Source of the DNA: Aquiluna sp.
GTDB lineage: Bacteria > Actinomycetota > Actinomycetes > Actinomycetales > Microbacteriaceae
Length of the DNA: 64,000 nucleotides
Reading direction: 5' to 3'
Assembly: GCA_021741585.1 (NCBI GenBank)
Contig: JAIOXN010000001.1
Location: forward strand, 1 to 64,000
Made by a program: the position numbers and the translations under genes. Under the pieces are notes generated by a model. It had not been told where the DNA came from. It saw only the letters and a list, made by a program, of their open reading frames with translations, and searched no databases. This document shows positions 8,936 to 18,140 of this stretch, piece after piece (position 1 is the first letter of the stretch; each line of letters starts with the position of its first letter).

Positions 8936-9760
8936 GTGAATCTCTCGGAGAAAGATTTTCCGGTTCCGGCAAAGCTAAAAGCTCACGGTCCGGCACGCAT
9001 TATTGCGATGTGCAATCAAAAAGGTGGTGTTGGTAAAACCACCACCACAATCAATCTCGCTGCCTCACTGGCTGAGTATGGCCGCAAGGTGCTAGTCGTC
9101 GATTTCGATCCTCAAGGTGCTCTTTCAGTAAACCTTGCTGCCGACTACCAAGACGCCCCAACTATTTACGACTTGATGATGAATGCCGGCATGGATCCGC
9201 ACGAAGCAATCCAAAAAACCGAGGTTGAAAACTTAGATATCATTCCGGCCAACATTGACCTTTCCGCTGCCGAAATGAACCTGGTCACTGAAATGGGCCG
9301 GGAACGAGTTCTTGATGGCATTTTGCACAAAGTCAAAGACGAGTATGACGTCATCTTTGTTGACTGCCAGCCATCACTGGGTCTTTTGACCGTGAATGCA
9401 CTGACCGCAGCTCACGGCGTTCTTATCCCAATGGCGACAGAATTCTTTGCGCTTAGGGGTGTCGCACTTTTGATTCAGACTATTGAGAAGGTCAAGCAGC
9501 GCACCAATCCGACCCTGAAGCTCGATGGTTTGATTCCAACCATGCACGACGCAAGAACGCTGCACTCTCGTGAGGTTTTGGAGAGACTGCAAGAAGCCTT
9601 CCCGGATGATGTTTTCAAGACTGCAATTGCTAGAACCGTGAAGTTCCCTGATGCAACCGTGGCAAGAAAACCAATCACAACATTCGCACCCACCTCCGAT
9701 GCCGCCCAGGCTTATAGAAGAGTGGCTCGGGAGCTGGTGAATCGTGGCAGTGCAGCTTGA
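8936..9760 (+). CDS. ParA/Soj-type chromosome partitioning ATPase
   Basis: A 274-aa deviant Walker A ATPase. GTG at 8936 is preferred over TTG at 8924 because TTGGAGG at 8924-8930 is a near-perfect ribosome site with five-base spacing. Walker A is KGGVGKTTT at about residues 29-37, and a VVDFDPQGALS segment follows. It corresponds in position to Rv1708 of M. tuberculosis and is coupled to scpA by a 17-base overlap, so it probably acts with condensin. No parB is adjacent, so it may not be the main origin-partitioning ParA, which usually lies near the origin. Confidence 0.9.
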   Translation: MNLSEKDFPVPAKLKAHGPARIIAMCNQKGGVGKTTTTINLAASLAEYGRKVLVVDFDPQGALSVNLAADYQDAPTIYDLMMNAGMDPHEAIQKTEVENLDIIPANIDLSAAEMNLVTEMGRERVLDGILHKVKDEYDVIFVDCQPSLGLLTVNALTAAHGVLIPMATEFFALRGVALLIQTIEKVKQRTNPTLKLDGLIPTMHDARTLHSREVLERLQEAFPDDVFKTAIARTVKFPDATVARKPITTFAPTSDAAQAYRRVARELVNRGSAA

Positions 9761-10547
9761 ATCTGAAATAGATTTTCAGCTCCAACTCGATAACTTTGAT
9801 GGTCCATTTGACCTGTTATTGAGACTTATCGGTAAGCATGAGTTAGATATCACCGATATCTCGCTTGCCAAAATCACAGATGAGTTTTTGCAATATGTAA
9901 AGTTATTGGACGCTCATGCAGAAATCGAATCTGCATCCGAGTTTTTGGTGATTGCAGCCACGCTTCTGGATCTCAAAATTGCAAGCCTTTTGCCTCAGGG
10001 TGAGGTGGTTGACGCCGAAGATGTTGCCCTGCTTGAAGCTAGAGATTTGCTGTTTGCAAGACTTTTGCAATATCGAGCCTTCAAGGAAATAGCCAGCTGG
10101 TTTGGAACCGCTCTGGAAATTGAATCAACCAGAATCCCAAGGGAAGTTCGTCTCGAAGAGCGTTTTAGAAACATGCGCCCCGAGCTGCAATGGAACACCA
10201 CAAAAGATGAGTTTGCGCAGATTGCAATGCTCGCATTCGCACCGAGAGAAATTCCTGGGGTCGGACTTACTCACCTACACGCCCCAAAGGTGAGTATCCG
10301 TGAGCAAGCCCGCATAATGGTCGAGCGGCTCAGGTCTAAGGGCTCCAGCACCTTCCGAGAGCTGATATCGGACTGCAAAGACAGGTCTGAGTTGGTTGCC
10401 AGATTTCTAGGGCTGTTGGAGCTGTATCGAATGGCCGCAGTTTCCTTTGATCAGCAGGATCCGTTTTCGGATTTTCGCGTGGTCTGGGAAGATAAGACCT
10501 TTGCAATGGATTCACTGATTCAACTCGGAGCCGAATATGACGACTGA
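9744..10547 (+). CDS. scpA: segregation and condensation protein A (kleisin)
   Basis: A 267-aa ScpA, the kleisin subunit that bridges the SMC dimer with ScpB. The typical opening FQLQLDNFDGPFDLLLRLI and the HELDITDISLAKIT segment are present. The winged-helix C-terminal part includes TFRELISDC. The GTG start at 9744 overlaps parA by 17 bases, and the end overlaps scpB by 11 bases. smc itself is not in the window. Confidence 0.94.
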   Translation: MAVQLESEIDFQLQLDNFDGPFDLLLRLIGKHELDITDISLAKITDEFLQYVKLLDAHAEIESASEFLVIAATLLDLKIASLLPQGEVVDAEDVALLEARDLLFARLLQYRAFKEIASWFGTALEIESTRIPREVRLEERFRNMRPELQWNTTKDEFAQIAMLAFAPREIPGVGLTHLHAPKVSIREQARIMVERLRSKGSSTFRELISDCKDRSELVARFLGLLELYRMAAVSFDQQDPFSDFRVVWEDKTFAMDSLIQLGAEYDD

Positions 10548-11085
10548 TTTTCAACTAAGGGCAGGGCTTGAAGCCATCCTGACGGTTGCCGAGACTCCTT
10601 TGAACCTAGTCACCCTAGCGGGTGCACTAGAAGTGCCAATCAACAGCGTGAAGAACGAACTTGAAGCACTTCAAAAGGAATACCAGGAGGCTAACGATGG
10701 CCTAGGTCGTGGTTTTGAGCTGCGCGAGGTTGGCGGCGGATGGCGAATCTACGTTCGCCCCGCGCATGACTGGGCAGTAAAGCAGTTGGTTGCAAATGAG
10801 AATCCAGCAAAACTCTCACAAGCGGCTTTAGAAACCTTGGCGGTTATTGCCTATCGCCAACCGGTTGCCAGGGGGCAGGTTTCGTCAATCCGCGGTGTCA
10901 ATGTTGACAGCGTTGTAAGGACCCTGCTGTCCAGGGGGTTGATCACAGAGCTTTACACCGATGCCGAAACCGGGGCAGCGATGTTTGGAACCACCGAGCT
11001 TTTGCTAGAGGTCCTTGGAATCAACTCCATCGATGAGCTACCTGCCATTAGCCCTTATCTACCAGGACAGGATGACATTGACTGA
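10537..11085 (+). CDS. scpB: segregation and condensation protein B
   Basis: A 182-aa ScpB, a tandem winged-helix protein that binds ScpA in the SMC condensin complex. Family marks are the opening LRAGLEAILTVAETPLNLVTLA, the GGGWRIYVRPAH segment, and the strongly conserved LSQAALETLAVIAYRQPVARG with the following IRGVNVDSVVRTLLSRGLI. The 11-base overlap with scpA implies coupled translation in stoichiometric amounts. Length is normal. Confidence 0.94.
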   Translation: MTTDFQLRAGLEAILTVAETPLNLVTLAGALEVPINSVKNELEALQKEYQEANDGLGRGFELREVGGGWRIYVRPAHDWAVKQLVANENPAKLSQAALETLAVIAYRQPVARGQVSSIRGVNVDSVVRTLLSRGLITELYTDAETGAAMFGTTELLLEVLGINSIDELPAISPYLPGQDDID

Positions 11086-11833
11086 CAACGAGGGAGTAAG
11101 ACTCCAAAAGGTATTGGCTTCAGCCGGAGTTGCCTCACGACGCGTCTGCGAAGAGATGATGCTCAAGGGCAGAATCAAGGTCAATGGCAAGGTTCGTCGT
11201 GAACTGGGTACCAGGATTGATCCCGAAAAAGACCAGGTGGAAGTCGATGGTCGCCCGATTCAGCTTGATCCAGATCGCGTTTACTTTGCATTCCACAAGC
11301 CAAAAGGTGTTGTTTCAACCATGCAGGATGAAAACGGCAGACCATGTCTTGCCGATTATTTTGTTGGGCTTGACCGCGTATTCAACGTCGGCCGCCTGGA
11401 TTCTGAAACCACCGGACTTTTGTTGATGACCAATGATGGTGAGATGGCTAACCAGCTGGCTCACCCGTCCTTTGGAGTTGAGAAGCTTTACGTGGCAAGA
11501 GTCCGAGGCAAAATAACTCGAGTCGAGATGCAGCAGCTCAAGGATGGCGTCAAGCTTGAGGATGGTCTTGCCCAGGCAGATTCAGCAAGGGTTATTGACC
11601 AATCCGAGCAGTCATCCTTGGTTGAAATTGTTTTGCACTCTGGCAAGAATCGAATTGTCCGCAGAATGTTTGACGCAATCGGTTTCCCTGTGCTTGATCT
11701 CACTCGAAAGAGCTTTGGGCCCTTGAGGCTGGGAAACACCAAACCCGGACACTTCCGCGAGCTAAGTAAACTTGAGATCAGCCTTCTCATGCAGGCAGGT
11801 CAGGCTTCGGATAAGGGCAGGAAGAAGGACTAA
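11072..11833 (+). CDS. rluB: rRNA large-subunit pseudouridine synthase RluB family
   Basis: A 253-aa pseudouridine synthase. ATG at 11072 is chosen; it overlaps scpB by 14 bases and has AGGA upstream. The N-terminal S4 domain (VRLQKVLASAGVASRRVCEE) is followed by the catalytic core with GRLDSETTGLLLMTNDGE, which carries the nucleophilic Asp. The RsuA/RluB/RluE/RluF branch is clear; assignment to RluB, which modifies 23S rRNA, rests on the scpAB-rluB context common in Gram-positive bacteria. Confidence 0.9.
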   Translation: MTLTDNEGVRLQKVLASAGVASRRVCEEMMLKGRIKVNGKVRRELGTRIDPEKDQVEVDGRPIQLDPDRVYFAFHKPKGVVSTMQDENGRPCLADYFVGLDRVFNVGRLDSETTGLLLMTNDGEMANQLAHPSFGVEKLYVARVRGKITRVEMQQLKDGVKLEDGLAQADSARVIDQSEQSSLVEIVLHSGKNRIVRRMFDAIGFPVLDLTRKSFGPLRLGNTKPGHFRELSKLEISLLMQAGQASDKGRKKD

Positions 11834-12195
11834 TGGCAGTTCGCGCAATTAGAGGCGCTATTCAACTTGAGGTTGATGAGCGCAGCCACCTTTTGAAATC
11901 TACCGCCGAATTGGTCACCAAAGTTTTGCATGCAAACGGCCTTGAGACCTCAGACCTTATTTCTATTTGGTTTACCGCAACCCCAGATGTCACAAGTGAA
12001 TTTCCTGCCCTTGCAGCAAGAGAGTTGGGTCTTGGCGATGTTCCTTTGATGTGTTCTGTGGAGATGGATGTGGCCGGTGCAATGCCTCGAGTGATCCGCT
12101 TGATGATGCATGCCGACACCAAGCTCTCTCGCTCTGAGGTTCAACACGTTTACCTTCGCGGTGCCGCAGCGCTTAGGACAGATCTAGCCCAGTGA
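11833..12195 (+). CDS. aroH: chorismate mutase, AroH type
   Basis: A 120-aa monofunctional chorismate mutase of the trimeric Bacillus AroH fold, converting chorismate to prephenate. It aligns throughout with the B. subtilis enzyme: the opening AIRGAIQLEVD carries the N-terminal catalytic Arg, TATPDVTSEFPALAARELG matches the central segment, and CSVEMDVAG and VIRLMM carry the active-site Cys/Glu and Arg. HVYLRGAAALRTDL is the usual ending. It shares a base with the rluB stop and overlaps tyrA, which uses its product. Confidence 0.93.
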   Translation: MAVRAIRGAIQLEVDERSHLLKSTAELVTKVLHANGLETSDLISIWFTATPDVTSEFPALAARELGLGDVPLMCSVEMDVAGAMPRVIRLMMHADTKLSRSEVQHVYLRGAAALRTDLAQ

Positions 12196-13256
12196 GTAAT
12201 CCTTCGGTCAAGATTGTCGGGGTTGGTCTTTTAGGGACCAGCCTTGGTTTGGCCTTGGCAAAGCACGGCATCGTTGCAAATCTTGAGGATCAATCCAAGG
12301 CCAATCTAAGACTCGCGATTGAATACGGGGCGGGAGTTGAATCTGAGGGTGAACCAGATTTAGTTCTGGTTTGTGTGCCGCCGGATTTGACTGCATTGGT
12401 GGTTCTTGCTCAACTCAAAAAGCACCCAAGGGCGATAGTGACCGATGTCGCAAGTGTGAAGGGTGCAATCGCCAAAGAAGTGGAAGAGCATCCTGAATTG
12501 GCAGATCGCTACGTTGGTTCTCACCCAATGGCGGGGCGAGAAAAGGGCGGTCCGGCAAGTGCCAGAGCGGACCTATTTTTCGCAAGGCCTTGGGTTATCA
12601 CTCCTCGTGCCGGAAACTCCCAAGTGGCAATTGATCTAGTCGAAGACCTTGCTTTGCGAATCGGAGCATTGGTCTCCGTTATGAGCGTCCCAGAACATGA
12701 CGAAGCTGTTGCGCTGGTTTCACACTTGCCACAGCTAGTTTCAACTCTTTTGGCTGGAGCCTTGAATTCTGGCACCACTTCGCAGTTGGCACTCAGCGGT
12801 CAAGGCTTGCGCGACACCGCGAGGATTGCCGCAAGCGATCCGGATCTGTGGGTGCAAATTTTTAGTCAAAATGCTGGAGCGCTAAAGCCGCTGGTGTCGC
12901 AATTGCGTGGGGAGCTTGAGCGAATAGACGATGCAATTTCAAATATTGATTCCGCTGGCTCTTTGGCTGCGATTCACTCGGCGCTCGCAGATGGAAATCG
13001 CGGCATTGCTCAGATTCCAGGCAAGCATGGAGGAAAGTACCTTGAGTACCAAGTGGTTACCGTGGTGATTGACGATTCCCCAGGTGCGCTTGCTGCGCTG
13101 CTCACGTTTATTGGCGAAATTGGCGTCAACCTGGAAGATCTGAACCTTGAGCACTCTCCAGGGGCTGCAATCGGATTAGTCGAGCTTGAAGTTTTGCCAG
13201 CTAATGCGCAAAAACTAATTGACTCACTTATAGAAAACGGATGGCGGTTGGTTTAG
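12192..13256 (+). CDS. tyrA: prephenate dehydrogenase with C-terminal ACT domain
   Basis: A 354-aa enzyme of tyrosine synthesis. The N-terminal Rossmann domain has the NAD-binding GVGLLGTSLGLAL. The helical catalytic part includes GSHPMAGREKGGPASA and the substrate-binding HLPQLVSTLLAG. From about residue 285 a regulatory ACT domain begins (YQVVTVVIDDSPGALAALL), which suggests feedback control by an aromatic amino acid. GTG at 12192 overlaps the aroH stop (GTGA), so the two consecutive steps from chorismate are coupled. Confidence 0.93.
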   Translation: MSNPSVKIVGVGLLGTSLGLALAKHGIVANLEDQSKANLRLAIEYGAGVESEGEPDLVLVCVPPDLTALVVLAQLKKHPRAIVTDVASVKGAIAKEVEEHPELADRYVGSHPMAGREKGGPASARADLFFARPWVITPRAGNSQVAIDLVEDLALRIGALVSVMSVPEHDEAVALVSHLPQLVSTLLAGALNSGTTSQLALSGQGLRDTARIAASDPDLWVQIFSQNAGALKPLVSQLRGELERIDDAISNIDSAGSLAAIHSALADGNRGIAQIPGKHGGKYLEYQVVTVVIDDSPGALAALLTFIGEIGVNLEDLNLEHSPGAAIGLVELEVLPANAQKLIDSLIENGWRLV

Positions 13257-13894
13257 TGGCCGAGTTCATCGTTGCCGTAGATGGACCTGCAGGATCCGGT
13301 AAATCTAGCGTCTCAAAAGAAGTGGCCAGAAGACTAGATTTTGGCTATCTCGATACTGGCGCTGGTTATAGGGCATTCGCTGTTCACAAGCTTCGCAACT
13401 CAGACGCACCATTGGAGTCTCTTCTAGAATCCTTTGACTACCAAATTTCTCACGATCCCAACGATCAATGGGTCAGACTCGGTAGGGCTGACGTTACCGA
13501 TGAGATTCGGCAGCAGGCTGCCGCTGATGCGGTTTCAGAGATTGCCAGGGAGCAGAGCGTTCGCCAATTGCAGCTGGAAGACGCGCTGGAGCGCATCAAG
13601 AGTTGTCCTCACTCAGGAATTGTGGTTGAGGGGCGAGATATCACCACTAGAGTCGCACCCCATGCGCAGGTTAGACTATTGCTTACTGCCTCCGAGGAAA
13701 CTCGACTAAAAAGAAGAGGCCTTGAAAAAACCGAATCAGCACAGAGTCTCATTTCTCGTGACCAGAGCGATTCAAAAGTTGTTGATTTCATGACCCCTGC
13801 CGATGGGGTAATCCTGATTGACACCACGAACCTGGATTTCCAGCAGAGCGTGGCGGCAGTCCTAGACGTTATTGAGGCGGTGCAACATGGCTGA
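13256..13894 (+). CDS. cmk: cytidylate kinase
   Basis: A CMP/dCMP kinase of 212 aa from this start. The P-loop is [16 protein letters not shown], followed by the CMP-binding segment [10 protein letters not shown] and the [13 protein letters not shown] motif. GTG at 13256 is preferred because it shares one base with the tyrA stop (TAGTG), as in tlyA and the DUF368 gene, and gives the usual short N-terminus. An in-frame ATG at 13241 would add five residues and is possible. It overlaps der by eight bases, the standard cmk-der pair. Confidence 0.92.
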   Translation: MAEFIVAVDGPAGSGKSSVSKEVARRLDFGYLDTGAGYRAFAVHKLRNSDAPLESLLESFDYQISHDPNDQWVRLGRADVTDEIRQQAAADAVSEIAREQSVRQLQLEDALERIKSCPHSGIVVEGRDITTRVAPHAQVRLLLTASEETRLKRRGLEKTESAQSLISRDQSDSKVVDFMTPADGVILIDTTNLDFQQSVAAVLDVIEAVQHG

Positions 13895-15350
13895 GGAATT
13901 TGAGCCTGAACTGATTGAGGCGAAGACAGAGGTTCTTCGTGGCGAGCTCGAGGAATACGAGCTCGACGAAGAAGACTTAGCCCTACTTGGTCTAGAGCTC
14001 GATGAGAGCATGATCCCTGGCTATCGCCCAGCACCTCCGGTGCTGGCGATTGTTGGTCGCCCAAACGTTGGTAAGTCAGCACTTGTGAACCGAATCCTTG
14101 GCCGCCGCGAAGCGGTAGTCCAGGACACCCCCGGTGTAACGCGTGACCGAGTCTCGTACAAGACCGAGTGGAACGCGCGCCCCATCACTTTGGTTGACAC
14201 CGGTGGTTGGGAGCACGATGCAGCTGGAATTGATGCTTCGGTTGCTCAGCAGGCTGAAATTGCAGTAGACCTCTCAGATGCTGTTTTGTTCGTTGTTGAC
14301 GCCCTAGTCGGCGCAACTGCTTCCGATGAGCGAGTAGTCAAGATGCTTCGCGGCAGCGGCAAACCGGTTCTATTGGTTGCTAACAAGATTGACGATGCTC
14401 ACCTCGAGGCCGAGATTCACTCACTTTGGAACTTGGGTCTTGGTGAGCCTTATCCGGTTTCAGCATTGCACGGCAGGGGAGTAGCAGACCTGATGGATGC
14501 CGCGCTCAAGGTGTTGCCTGAGAAATCTAATGTTGCCGAAGACGAGTATTCCGGCCCTCGCAAGGTGGCGCTAATTGGCCGTCCAAACGTTGGCAAGTCC
14601 TCGCTTTTGAATAAGGCAACTGGAACCAATCGAGCAGTTGTAAACGACCTAGCCGGAACGACCAGAGATCCAATCGACGAGCAAGTAGAAATCGCCGGCA
14701 AGGTCTGGAGATTTGTTGACACCGCAGGTATTCGCAGAAGACTCCACCGTCAGCAGGGTGTTGATTTCTACGCATCGCTTAGAACCGCAGCCGCGCTCGA
14801 GCGCGCTGAGGTTGCAGTAGTGCTCTTTGATGTAACCGGTCCGATCAGTGAAGCAGACATCCGAATCGTCCAGTTAGCGCTGGATTCTGGTCGTGCCCTG
14901 GTTCTCGCGTTTAATAAATGGGACCTTCTGGACGAAGATCGCAGAATCTACCTTGAGAAGGAAATCGATCGTGATCTTGCTCACGTCGACTGGGCTCCAC
15001 GAGTCAACATCTCAGCTTCCACCGGAAGACACCTGGAAAAACTGGTTCCAGCTTTGGAATTGGCCCTTGAGTCTTGGGACACAAGAATTCCAACTGGCAA
15101 GTTAAATGCATTTTTGCAAGAGATTCAGGCTGCAACCCCGCACCCAATTCGCGGGGGCAAGCAGCCAAGGATCTTGTTCGGGACCCAGGCCGCATCCAGG
15201 CCTCCAAAGTTTGTTCTTTTTGCTACCGGGTTTATTGACCCCGGCTACAGAAGATTTATCATTCGCAAACTGCGCGAAACCTATGGTTTCGAGGGTTCGC
15301 CAATTGAGATTGGTGTTCGCGTTAGAGAGCGTCGCAAGCGAGGTAAGTAA
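13887..15350 (+). CDS. der: ribosome-associated GTPase Der (EngA)
   Basis: A 487-aa tandem GTPase needed for 50S subunit maturation. ATG at 13887 has GAGGCGG seven bases upstream. Two GTPase domains each carry GRPNVGKS (residues about 57-64 and 232-239), with DTPGVTRD and [11 protein letters not shown] switch motifs and NKID/NKWD specificity motifs. A C-terminal KH-like domain ends in [12 protein letters not shown]. The first 50 residues are a strongly acidic extension ([19 protein letters not shown]) absent from E. coli Der. The end shares a base with ldh. Confidence 0.96.
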   Translation: MAEEFEPELIEAKTEVLRGELEEYELDEEDLALLGLELDESMIPGYRPAPPVLAIVGRPNVGKSALVNRILGRREAVVQDTPGVTRDRVSYKTEWNARPITLVDTGGWEHDAAGIDASVAQQAEIAVDLSDAVLFVVDALVGATASDERVVKMLRGSGKPVLLVANKIDDAHLEAEIHSLWNLGLGEPYPVSALHGRGVADLMDAALKVLPEKSNVAEDEYSGPRKVALIGRPNVGKSSLLNKATGTNRAVVNDLAGTTRDPIDEQVEIAGKVWRFVDTAGIRRRLHRQQGVDFYASLRTAAALERAEVAVVLFDVTGPISEADIRIVQLALDSGRALVLAFNKWDLLDEDRRIYLEKEIDRDLAHVDWAPRVNISASTGRHLEKLVPALELALESWDTRIPTGKLNAFLQEIQAATPHPIRGGKQPRILFGTQAASRPPKFVLFATGFIDPGYRRFIIRKLRETYGFEGSPIEIGVRVRERRKRGK

Positions 15351-16288
15351 TGGGCAAGATTTCCGTTGTCGGAGCAGGTGCGGTTGGCACCGCAACTGCC
15401 TATGCACTTCTAATCAAAGAAGTTGCAAGGGAAGTAGTTCTTTACGATATCGCCAAAGACAAAGTTGAGGCTGAGGTTCTAGACCTTGCTCATGGAACCC
15501 CATTTACCGGCAGCTCAAAAATTTCTGGTGGGGATGCCATCACACTTACGGCAAATAGCGACCTAATCATCATTACCGCAGGGGCCAAGCAAAAACCTGG
15601 GCAAACCAGGTTGGATTTGGCGGCGGTGAATGTCAAGATTCTGGAGTCGATGCTGCCAAAACTTTTGGAGCAATCGCCAGAAGCAATCTTTATGCTTGTC
15701 ACAAACCCCTGCGATGTCTTGGCCGTGGTTGCCCAGAAGATAACCGGCCTGCCGGCTTCCAGAGTTTTTGCATCAGGAACAGTTCTAGATTCAGCGAGAC
15801 TGCGTTGGATGCTTGCCGAGAAGCTAGGCGTTGCACCCGTTTCTGTCCACGCATATATTGTCGGCGAACATGGAGATAGTGAGTTTTCGCTTTGGTCACA
15901 AGCCAGAGTCGGCCCTATTCCGCTAGATCAGTGGTTATTGTCTTCAGGTAATCCACTAACGGCGCTAGAGCTAGATGCTCTTGCTGAAGATGTGAAGAAT
16001 GCGGCCTACAAGGTGATTGCCGGCAAGGGTGCGACAAACTATGCAATTGGAATCTCGGCCGCTCGAATCGCTGAGGCGATTCTCACCGACGAGAATGCCG
16101 TTCTGCAGGTGAGCACAACCTTGCAGGACTACCATGGCATCTCGGGCGTTGCACTATCTGTACCAACGGTCGTGAACAAGAGCGGTGCCGTGCGGCAGGT
16201 GCTTGTTCCAATGAACGACTTGGAGCTCGAAAAGCTCAAGGATTCTGCGGCTGCAATCCAGCATTCATTGGATATTTTGGGCTACTAG
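15350..16288 (+). CDS. ldh: L-lactate dehydrogenase
   Basis: A 312-aa NAD-dependent LDH interconverting pyruvate and L-lactate. The Rossmann motif GAGAVGTATAYAL opens the protein. Gln81 in AGAKQKPGQTR marks LDH rather than malate dehydrogenase. The catalytic set is Arg87, Arg150 (DSARLR) and His174 (GEHGDSE). ATG at 15350 shares one base with the der stop (TAATG). The enzyme could reduce pyruvate under oxygen limitation or oxidise lactate. The neighbouring genes do not indicate which direction dominates. Confidence 0.94.
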   Translation: MGKISVVGAGAVGTATAYALLIKEVAREVVLYDIAKDKVEAEVLDLAHGTPFTGSSKISGGDAITLTANSDLIIITAGAKQKPGQTRLDLAAVNVKILESMLPKLLEQSPEAIFMLVTNPCDVLAVVAQKITGLPASRVFASGTVLDSARLRWMLAEKLGVAPVSVHAYIVGEHGDSEFSLWSQARVGPIPLDQWLLSSGNPLTALELDALAEDVKNAAYKVIAGKGATNYAIGISAARIAEAILTDENAVLQVSTTLQDYHGISGVALSVPTVVNKSGAVRQVLVPMNDLELEKLKDSAAAIQHSLDILGY

Positions 16289-17151
16289 TGAAGCACCTCA
16301 TGAATCTCCTAAAGGGTGCGCTAATTGGCACCGCTGAGGTAATCCCTGGAGTTTCAGGCGGAACACTCGCTTTAATTCTTGGCGTCTACGACCGCATCAT
16401 TTTCTCGGCATCCGAATTTGTTGCTGGTTTTCTAGCCTTGTTCAAGAAGAACAAAACTGCAGGTCTACGGTTCAAGAACATCGACTTAAAATTGCTTTTG
16501 CCCCTATTGGTGGGGATGGCCTCTGCACTGGTGCTGGGTGCCAAAATCCTTGAGCCACTTCTTGAGCAGTTTCCGGAATTCAGTAGGGCTGCTTTTGCCG
16601 GGATGATTGCGGTCTCCATTTCAATCCCATTTTCCATGGCTGGCAAATGGGGAATGAGGGAGTTCCTGCTTGGAGCTGTGGCTGCTATAGCTGCAGTGCT
16701 TATGACTTCGCTTCCGCAGGCGCAAGCTGGTAACCCAAGTGGTTTGGTCATTGTCGGCTCGGCTGCAATAGCGATTTGTGCATTGGTGCTGCCAGGAGTT
16801 TCTGGTTCATTCTTGCTCCTAGCCATGGGTATGTATGCGCCAACGATTGCAGCGGTGAATGATCGTGATCTAGGTTTTCTTGGGCTTTTTGCGTTGGGGG
16901 CAATTCTTGGCCTTGGAAGCTTCGCCTCTTTACTGCAATTTCTTCTAAGCCATCATCACAAGATAACCATGGTGGTTATGACTGGTCTTATGGTGGGTTC
17001 GCTGCGCGCGCTATGGCCTTGGCAAGATGAAGCAAGGTCTTTCACTCAAATTACAGAACCTGTTCTCACAGTGACCTGGTTTGTGGTTGGTGCGGCTATG
17101 GTGCTGGGGGTAATCTTCGCTGAACGAAGATTCAAAGCTAAGTCCCAATAG
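16288..17151 (+). CDS. DUF368 membrane protein, PopT-type undecaprenyl phosphate translocase
   Basis: A 287-aa polytopic membrane protein with about eight hydrophobic segments. The N-terminal signature AEVIPGVSGGTLALILGVYDRII and a second copy LVLPGVSGSFLLLAMGMY define DUF368. Members of this family (PopT) have been shown to return undecaprenyl phosphate across the membrane for reuse in cell wall synthesis; that role is inferred here. GTG at 16288 shares one base with the ldh stop (TAGTG); an ATG 12 bases in is an alternative start. The tandem PGVSG repeats suggest an internal duplication. Confidence 0.85.
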   Translation: MKHLMNLLKGALIGTAEVIPGVSGGTLALILGVYDRIIFSASEFVAGFLALFKKNKTAGLRFKNIDLKLLLPLLVGMASALVLGAKILEPLLEQFPEFSRAAFAGMIAVSISIPFSMAGKWGMREFLLGAVAAIAAVLMTSLPQAQAGNPSGLVIVGSAAIAICALVLPGVSGSFLLLAMGMYAPTIAAVNDRDLGFLGLFALGAILGLGSFASLLQFLLSHHHKITMVVMTGLMVGSLRALWPWQDEARSFTQITEPVLTVTWFVVGAAMVLGVIFAERRFKAKSQ

Positions 17152-17172
17152 ACTTACCAAGTTGTTTCACAA

Positions 17173-17246
<74 letters not shown>

Positions 17247-17267
17247 CTATATTTGTTTTAGCCGAAC

Positions 17268-17279
17268 ACGGGGCCCCGT
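17268..17279. repeat. 12-bp perfect palindrome between tRNA-Pro and metF
   Basis: ACGGGGCCCCGT is an exact GC-rich palindrome about 24 bases before the metF start and 12 bases before its ribosome site. There is no loop or T-run, so it is not an intrinsic terminator. It could be a protein-binding site for metF control; nothing else supports this. Confidence 0.4.
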
Positions 17280-17303
17280 TGGCGAAACCTACGGAGGACC
17301 ATT

Positions 17304-18140
17304 TTGAAGACGCAGATATCATTTGAAGTTTACCCACCTCGAAATCCCGACAGCGCTCCTGCGCTCTACGAGGCTATTGATGAGCTCTCAAAGTTAGATC
17401 CAGCATTTATTTCAGTGACATTTGGCGCGGGCGGCTCTGAATCCAAGAATTCCCTTGAAGTTCTGAACTACATAAACAACAAAACTCACACAATCCCTCT
17501 AGCACATTTGACCTGCGTGGGGAGCACTTCGGCTCAGGCAGCTGGACTGGTAAGTGAATTCCTTGATGCTGACATTCATAACTTTTTGGCATTGAGGGGT
17601 GACCTTCCAGCAGGGATAGCCGAACTTCCAGAAGAGTCGCTTTCATCTGCGGCGGAATTAGTTTCGCTTATCCGTTCGGTCAGAAAGGAAAGGGGCCTTA
17701 CCGCAGTGGCGGCGTTTCCAAACGGGCATCCAGAATCTGGTGAGAATCGTTCCGACATTGCCGCCCTTCTGGCAAAGCAGGAGGCTGGTGCTGACTTTGC
17801 TATTACGCAGTTATTTTTCTATGCCGCCGATTATTTCAATTTTGTGGATCAGGCGAGATCTTGGGGAGTCAGGATCCCAATAATCCCCGGCATAATGCCT
17901 ATTACTTCAGCAAAAAGACTTGCTAGGGTCCTCGAGCTCACTGGCGAGCGTGACCCATTTGAACTGCGTAAGAATCTGGAATTGGCGCATGACCTCTCGG
18001 CTAGAACTGAGGCGGGCATCAGTTGGGCCGCCAACTTGATAGCAGAGCTCGTTGAGGGTGGCGTTCCCGGGGTTCACCTTTACGCATTTAACGAGTACAA
18101 AAATGTCACTGAGGTGCTAAGGCGAGCCGGGGTCATTTAG
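17304..18140 (+). CDS. metF: methylenetetrahydrofolate reductase
   Basis: A 278-aa flavoenzyme reducing 5,10-methylene-THF to 5-methyl-THF for methionine synthesis. It opens with ISFEVYPPRNPDSAPALYEAI, where the Glu is the catalytic acid, followed by FISVTFGAGGS. HLTCVG, LALRGDLP and the FFYAADYFNFVDQA segment match the barrel. TTG at 17304 is chosen because ACGGAGG lies six bases upstream. In M. tuberculosis the annotated metF (Rv2172c) lies near the mraZ cluster; here it is placed beside the pgsA-garA operon. Confidence 0.93.
   Translation: MKTQISFEVYPPRNPDSAPALYEAIDELSKLDPAFISVTFGAGGSESKNSLEVLNYINNKTHTIPLAHLTCVGSTSAQAAGLVSEFLDADIHNFLALRGDLPAGIAELPEESLSSAAELVSLIRSVRKERGLTAVAAFPNGHPESGENRSDIAALLAKQEAGADFAITQLFFYAADYFNFVDQARSWGVRIPIIPGIMPITSAKRLARVLELTGERDPFELRKNLELAHDLSARTEAGISWAANLIAELVEGGVPGVHLYAFNEYKNVTEVLRRAGVI

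Noticed and set aside
17163-17170. TGTTTCAC resembling half of a parS site
   Set aside because: The second half (GTGAAACA) is missing and it lies in a short stem just before tRNA-Pro.
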